Shown here: positions 58,482 to 64,000 of the stretch, piece by piece
Layout of the letters: each line of letters opens with the position of its first letter
Position numbering within the stretch: position 1 is the stretch's first letter
Origin: Favolaschia claudopus
Lineage: Eukaryota; Basidiomycota; Agaricomycetes; Agaricales; Mycenaceae
Assembly: GCA_037176885.1 (NCBI GenBank)
Contig: JAWWNJ010000010.1
Span: 2,790,001-2,854,000 of the forward strand
Reading direction: 5' to 3'
Length of the DNA: 64,000 bases
Position numbers and translations under genes: made by a program
Notes under the pieces: generated by a model
What the model saw: the letters and a program-made list of their open reading frames with translations, nothing else
What the model was told of the DNA's origin: nothing
Databases searched by the model: none

Positions 58482-59108
58482 ATGAGCCTACAAAGGCGAG
58501 TGTACGTCGTTGGACCGTCTGTGAGTCGTCAGAGCTCCCATTTAGATATGTTTACGAGGAAACACACATAGTCCACTGGTAAAACGACGCTGTGCGATGC
58601 GCTCGCAAAACGCCTTGGTATTGAAGAAAATCGCTTGATAAAGGAGGTTGCCCGTACAGTCATCAAAGAACTTGGTCTGAGTCGCAGTGATATCGGTCTT
58701 CTGGATATGCAAAAGGCCATTATGCTGGGGCATTTGAAGAGAGAACAAGAATGCGAAGCAGAGACGTACCTCTCTGATAGATCCGCCGTGGATCCCATCG
58801 TATATGCCATTTTCACCGCGGCAAATGCACAGGATGCGGTGGCGCGCAAAGAGACTTTGGTCAGTCTGCCGGAGTTCCAAGAAGCGCTGCCACGATACCG
58901 GCAGTCGTTGTTTATCTTGCTCGGTACTGTGAGGGAATGGGTGGTCGACGACGGATTTCGACATGTAGGTGACGAGACCAAGCTGCTCACCATTTTTCGG
59001 GATGTCCTTGTTGAATTGGGAATCCGTTATCGAGAAATTGGATCAGAGATGCGGTTTTTGCCAGAAAGAACAGCGTTTTTGGAGAGTTTGGCAACGGGTC
59101 CCCATTGA
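58482..59108 (+). CDS. P-loop ATPase/kinase-like protein (AAA_28/NadR-like)
   Basis: Two exons, 58482-58520 and 58572-59108, 191 residues. Start at 58482: MSLQRRVYVVGPS, and after the 51-base intron STGKTTLCDALAKRLG, giving a complete Walker A loop GPSSTGKTT. Then LIKEVARTVIKELGL, DMQKAIMLGHLKREQEC, LSDRSAVDPIVYAIF (Walker-B/lid-like SDRSxxD, typical of the NadR/AAA_28 group), and a C-terminal helix region to TGA at 59108. Such proteins often phosphorylate small molecules; the substrate cannot be read from sequence. It shares a promoter region with the RdRP-helicase gene. Confidence 0.78.
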
Positions 59109-59499
59109 AATGTGCAATCTAGATGGAAAGGTAGTTTTCAATTTCTCGATGGGCGACGACTGTTGATACCGAAGTACAGATTCCAGAGCTGAAGGACTGC
59201 ATGGAGATTTCTGATTCGTTCCTCGTTCACTGGCACGTTGGTCCAAGAAACAGAGCTAGCTGGATTGTGTTTCGACAAGGAGTCGAGGTTTGATGTCATC
59301 TTGAAAAGAGTGGCATATACTTTCATCGAGAAACCTGCAAGTACTATTGTCGCCGTAGTCGTGGTGAAAGTAAAAGACAAGCGAAGCCCAGTGCTCAGAA
59401 AATCCCGTGATGCGATTGATCCTCGGTTGCCAATCAAAGCCAAATCGTCGCTCTCCTCTTCACCATTCACCTCTTTCGAGCTTGCTTCATTCCAAGGCC

Positions 59500-61283
59500 A
59501 TGGACGAAGATAAACTGAACATCGTTTTTTCTGAGGAAGACTTCAACCGTTTGCGGCGAGAAATCGAGAATTTGCGAGGAGAAAACCAGCGGGTGAGGAG
59601 GGAGCGGGATGATGCGGAGACGAGATGCACAGCGGCTCAGACGAATGTTGCTGGATTGGAGCATCGGGTTCAGACGAAGGTTGCTGAATTGGAACATCGG
59701 GTTCGGACGCAGGCCTGGGAGATTGAGGATCTGAAGTCGGAAATCCGTGCCTTGAAAGAGGCGGCAGAAGTCGCCGCCAAGGCACAGCGAACGGTCAGTT
59801 TTCTTTTTATCGGGATGAAATGAGTTTGGGCTCATGTATTCCTCCTACAAGCCACCTACGAAGACGATAAAGGCTCCTCTTCCTGCTTCAACGAATCTCA
59901 TCGAAATTTCCGACGATGAGGATGACGTTGGCGTTGTTAGGGGATCAGTAGCAAAAAAAGACTCGAAGGCTCGACTCGAAACCACCTCCGCTTCTGAGAT
60001 GTCCGATATCATACAAATTCAGGTGCAGTGTCACCGACATTTCTGTCACGTATTTACCTTCATTCTGTTCAGGATCCCGACAAAAAACGACCACAGTCTC
60101 GTCAGATCATGGATCATGTGAGCATACCGCGCCGCTCATCCAAGTCGCCACTCAAGTCAAGAGCGTCGTCGTCCATGCAGACCAACGAAGAGAATTCCTC
60201 ACAGACCTCGGCTTCAAGAACTGGGAGTTTGAGCACGCCTGGGCGATTCAAGCGCGTTCGCTCGATATCTCCTCCTATCGATGACTCGACACTGGTTTGT
60301 CTGTCCTATCCAACTTGGCTTTCTTACTATTAGCTCACAATCCAGAGGCAGGTTGGCGATGACGACACAGTCATTGCATCGAGCTCAACGCGCCCGAGCC
60401 GAGACTTAGATACTCCAGTTCCGCCCGCCAAGACACTGAAGAAAGCTAAAATCGAAGACGTATGTCTTTCTACGTCTCACGAATTCGCGGTTTGATGGCC
60501 CAATTTAAATCATTTTCCCATTCATAGTCCAAAGAATCCCTCAAAGACGTAGCCAACATCTACCTCGTCGACGTCGCACCCTTCCCCTTCACCGACGACG
60601 CCCCACCCAACCGCACCCTCCTCATCTCGCGCAAATTCCTCCTCAAGCAATACGGCGTCCTCAACCAGACGTTCCTCGGGTACTTCAAAGCCACCGACGG
60701 CCGGGGTGCGATATTCCCGCAGCCGGAGCTCAACCCGTTCCTGCCTGACAAGCCGGGGGCGCCGGGGTTGATCTTTGCGTCGCGGTTTGAGATTGTTAAG
60801 GATCACGAGGGGATGCCGTGGGCGTTGTTTTGCAAACATACCGGGAAGGGGAAGGGGAAGGTTGTTTGGCGGTATATGGGGGAGTATCGGAATGTGCATT
60901 GTGGGGATTTGACGCCGGAGCAGTTTGGTGGGCAGACGCAGAGGGTGGGTTTCTTGCTGCCTTGTCACGATCAATTAGCTGAGTTATGTAACTAACTACG
61001 GAATCTCTCGTCGTAGGTGAAAATGCAACTTCCGTAAGTTGAAATTTCCTTATTTGGCGAGATGCCCGACTGGACTTGGGCATTAGGACCCCGCGCTCTT
61101 GCCCCGACAGAAGGTCGCGGCGGTTGGACCTGGCAATTTATGCCTTTCTGTGCGCGCACGGACCTCTCAACGGCGTGCGTTGTTTTGGTTTTGATAGACC
61201 CGGGAGAAAATTTGGATTTTGAGACTTGTAGGATGCCGTTTTCCCGGGACTTTGGGCGGGTGGTAGACGGACTGATGTACTAG
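59500..61283 (+). CDS. Coiled-coil protein with C-terminal DUF6697-like domain
   Basis: Start at 59500 (MDEDKLNIVFSEEDFNRLRR). Exon 1: heptad coiled coil (LRREIENLRGENQRVRRERD...VAELEHRVRTQAWEIEDL). Intron 59794-59851. Exon 2: NLIEISDDEDD, possible SUMO-interacting motif. Intron 60023-60072. Exon 3: DPDKKRPQSRQIMDH, SRASSSMQTNEEN, RFKRVRSISPPIDD (basic, NLS-like). Then GDDDTVIASSS, TPVPPAKTLKKAKIED, an intron, and the C-terminal domain: DVANIYLVDVAPFPF, NRTLLISRKFLLKQYG, NPFLPDKPGAPGLIFASRFE, GKVVWRYMGEYRNVHCGDL. This fits fungal DUF6697 in length and in the GAPGL...YMGEY pattern. The last intron phase is ambiguous; one reading ends GRVVDGLMY at 61283. Confidence 0.65.
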
Positions 61284-61391
61284 ATAGTTTTGAAGTCAAT
61301 ATATTCATTTTTTCGAGCAAATACATGGCAAGTAAAGACGTAAGCTACTCGAGTGGCAGGGATACATGTTAGAGTTCAAATACGTTAATTG

Positions 61392-61450
61392 ACGCGTTCT
61401 CGACGCGTTTCGACGCGTCAAAGTGCACAATCAATGTCAGGTCAACGCGT
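61392..61450. promoter_or_regulatory. Cluster of four MluI cell-cycle boxes (ACGCGT)
   Basis: ACGCGT at 61392, 61403, 61413 and 61445. The first three are spaced 11 and 10 bases, about one helical turn, so would lie on one face of DNA. ACGCGT is the MBF (Mbp1-Swi6) site in fungi. No obvious gene starts next to it. Confidence 0.4.
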
Positions 61451-61759
61451 GTTACTTAGTTGATACACCCAATGCCCTCAACTCGTCCGGTTCAAGTCAA
61501 AATTGATATTGAGCTTAGAGTTGCGCAAGTCTAGACATTAACAAGGTCAGTTCACCGTCGAACTGTAACAAGTTGATGCAAATTTTGAAGACTCACTTGG
61601 GTGCGTTCAGTAGATTGGCAGTGTGATCTGACGGGAAGTAAAGAAACGGGTTCAGAATATGGTATAACCGTGCGCGCAAGGTCTGCGTTCGCGACAAGAC
61701 TTCAAACGAAGTCTACATTCAATCTCTGCGATGCGAACGGGAATTTGAAACGAATCAGT

Positions 61760-62870
61760 CAGTTACTGACCTGAACATGTCCTCGTACGAGATAGGCGGT
61801 CGGCGGGCGCTGAAAAAACGTATTTTGAATTCAGAGCGATGGTGCTTGCGGGCAGCTGGGAAGTAACACGAAAAGGCAGTTCGTATGGGATAGGACTCAC
61901 CCTAACTTTGGGTGGAAACGCCGCTCGGCGGAAGCGCAAAAATCGAATTTCCGACAAGGACGGAGTTGTGACTTGGTGAATTTTGGGATTAGCTCTGGTG
62001 AATCTAACAATTAGGGAATTCGCGAGAAAGAGATCTATTGAAGAGACTGACCTGAGATGTCGCTCGCGGGACGGAATTCTATATACTCGAGCCAACGGAA
62101 CGTAACTCGCGAGATTGGCGCACGGTATGTTGTTTCAAGTTGACGTCGCGGTGTTAGCCTCCGGGGACAAAGACACCGGCCCAAAAGGGCTTCAAAACGC
62201 GTCAAGAAGGAGTAGATATCAATGGAAAGGAATACACACATGGTGGAATCCCGCTCCCCGGAAGAATTTCTATATAGTAAACGCTATCCGCCGCTTCGCG
62301 GCGCGCGTGGTGGCAGCCACACCCAGTGTCGTTAGCCTGCCGGCAGCAAAATCCTAACAAAAAGAGAGGAGAAATCCATGAAAATGACGACTCACCGTTG
62401 AGATGGAACACCATGACGCCGCTCGCGGGAACGCGATACATACAATAATCAACTGTCGGCGCAGCTGCGCAGCGCCTCATCACCGAAACCTTTGAGACTT
62501 GGAGATCCACAGTACGGGGCCGGTATTTGCCTGCCGGCGGCCAAGTCCCTGGAAATTGGGAGGCGAAGATGGATAACTTTGGGTCAAAAAAGAGTACAGG
62601 AAACGCTCACCGAAACCCCGCTCGCGGGAATTCGATACGTATAGTCAAAGGCACTGACTCAAAGCCTGTCGCGCCGCTTCGCGGCGCTCTCCCAAGAGGT
62701 ATGAGAAAGAGGAACCCGTGCGGGAGACCCGCAGCATTTCGCTTTGGGGACTGGGGTTAGCCTGCCGGCGGCCAAATTCCCAGGAAATCTGGAAGGTAAG
62801 ATCGTCAAAATTGTGTCTTAGAAACGAATGAGAAGAGGGCGCTTACACGGTGAATTCGATGGAAAATAAC
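61760..62870 (-). repeat. Array of diverged repeats with GC palindromes, possibly duplicated exons
   Basis: On the minus strand a recurring unit reads GCTAAC (or GCAAAT)..., a GCGCCGCGAAGCGGCGC-type palindrome in some units, TATA-x-GAATTC, CCCGCGAGCGG and then GTGAGT/GTGAGC. The CCCGCGAGCGG-like core occurs near 62059, 62250, 62418 and 62617, with weaker copies near 61920 and 62850. Units start right after CCGCCGGCAG (62761, 62530, 62336), so they look like exons with donor and acceptor sites. Some read YRVPASGV or YRIPASGV, but one unit has a stop in that frame. Coding status unsettled. Confidence 0.6.
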
Positions 62871-63103
62871 ACGCTGAGGAGGGTGCCGGGAGGAAGGAGG
62901 GAGAGGGACGAGCGAGCTGGGGATGGTGGTGGAGCGAGGTCAAGGTTGGTCTGTTGCTTGTGTTTCAGATTGTCATGGGAAACGGTGGAGTTACGTTCAA
63001 AAATCAACAACAAATTGAATGGCAACGAACCGAAAGTCTCGGCGCGCGGATGACTCAGTGACTCCACCGACCTCCCCGAACGAAAGAGCGCGGTTTGTCG
63101 CAC
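62843..63103 (-). other. ORF possibly heading the repeat array
   Basis: 86 residues, ending LLSVLFSIEFTV, where IEF matches the repeat core downstream. May be the first exon of a minus-strand gene through the array. No family recognised. Confidence 0.25.
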
Positions 63104-64000
63104 AGCTGATGCGCCGAGATAAACCGTGTTATACCTGAGGTTGCAGCGTCAATTTTACATTGAAGTGCGCAGACAATTTCAGGGAGCAATCTTTACTTAC
63201 ATAACTTGACAGAAAAAACCTCGCTTGCTTTGACGGTGATCCGCATAAGTAAACCGGTCAGCATGAGAAAAGAGCACAGAAACGCCCATAGAAAGAGAGC
63301 GGGGATTTCGCCAGCCCGTACCGCACAGAAATTGTTTCACGGCGCGCAACAAGCAGAGACTGGGGCCAGAACGTTGGGATTTGCAGGACTCCATTCACAA
63401 GCGACGGACCCGTGATTTGAAAGCCAGAGTTCGTAATAGTGGCCGCGAATCCCGAGTTTTGAGAAAAGATGCCAGAATATACCCATGGACTTAATTCGTC
63501 ATTTTCTGCTTGATTTTGCTGTCCAGACGCGTCCAGGCGCGCGTGAGCGCGTTATGCCGGTATGTTGACGCTTGGCTTGCGCGCGAGCCGTGGGCAAAGA
63601 GCTTTCAAAAAGATAAGATGAGGGGAGAGGAAGACGTGGCAGTGAATCACGTGGTGTTGGTTCGTTTTGGCTGTTTGTTCGCGATCGGAAGCGGGCCGGT
63701 CCGAACCTTGCTCTTCGCCACCACCATCGACGACGGGCCCGCTACCGCGCAAGCGACCAACGTTGCCTCTGCCCTCTAATAGCTTTCTTGGCTGCTAACC
63801 CTTTGCTTTTCGACGCTTTCTTTGCTCGGGGACGCCCACAAACGGCACCGAGCGCTTTCACACATTTTCCGAAAATTGGGTTCTGGCGGGTGCAAACCGG
63901 GTGAAACATGATTCGAAGGCTTCTCAATAGATAACGTTTGGGTACCGGCGACGTCGGAGAGCAGTCTGGAGCGGTTGGAGCGGGTTTGAGACCGGAGCAA
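63104..64000. other. No supported gene
   Basis: Short ORFs on both strands, none resembling a known protein; the window ends here. Confidence 0.3.

Noticed and set aside
1..64000. CRISPR array, prophage or bacterial operons
   Set aside because: The intron-rich eukaryotic genes leave no place for them, and no regularly spaced short repeats were seen.

Overview
The window is nuclear DNA of a basidiomycete fungus, most likely an Agaricomycete. Genes are split by many short introns (about 45-65 bases, GT-AG). The gene set fits: a type B carboxylesterase, an acetyl xylan esterase-like CE1 enzyme with a CBM1, a GH39-like hydrolase, a ricin-B-like lectin, RTA1 and seven-TM orphan membrane proteins, F-box proteins, a DUF6697-like protein and a cellular RNA-dependent RNA polymerase. 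Most gene models below come from joining exons by eye; splice sites are inferred, not observed.

Layout. 0-8 kb: Vps68/TMEM50 (-), NmrA-like (+), carboxylesterase (-) and DUF4419 (+). All four carry single-base frame breaks inside otherwise well-kept protein sequence, which looks more like consensus errors than slow decay. 8-25 kb: MFS transporter (-), CE1-CBM1 esterase (+), two tandem paralogues of a single-TM protein (+) around a hotdog thioesterase (-), an RTA1 protein (-), an EHN-type epoxide hydrolase (-). 24.7-32 kb: a secreted ricin-B-like lectin (+), an F-box-like gene (-) with a decayed relative beside it, a seven-TM orphan receptor (+), and a secreted Cys-containing protein (+). 32-42 kb is gene-poor: a 639-base terminal-inverted-repeat element with a 10-base target duplication, a small Zn2Cys6 protein (+), and a chimeric coiled-coil gene (-). 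42-52 kb: a repeat-containing basic protein (+), a FAR-17a/AIG1-like membrane protein (-), the GH39-like hydrolase (-), a 536-base hAT-type MITE, and an F-box protein (+). 52-61 kb: a large gene in which a cellular RdRP is joined in frame to an SF1 (UPF1/Hrr1-like) helicase (-), a divergently transcribed P-loop ATPase (+), and a coiled-coil/DUF6697-like gene (+) whose N-terminal half is shared with the chimeric gene at 40-41 kb. 61-64 kb: a cluster of MluI-type (ACGCGT) boxes and an array of diverged repeats with GC palindromes.

The strongest candidate for an unusual system is the RdRP-helicase gene at 52.3-58.4 kb: all RdRP and helicase motifs are present, every exon can be joined in frame, and the ATPase gene shares a 129-base divergent promoter with it. 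In fission yeast the matching activities sit in separate subunits (Rdp1 and Hrr1), so the fusion suggests a one-chain RNA-silencing amplifier. The second is the pair of genes at 39.7-41.7 and 59.5-61.3 kb, which share an N-terminal module but have different C-terminal domains.
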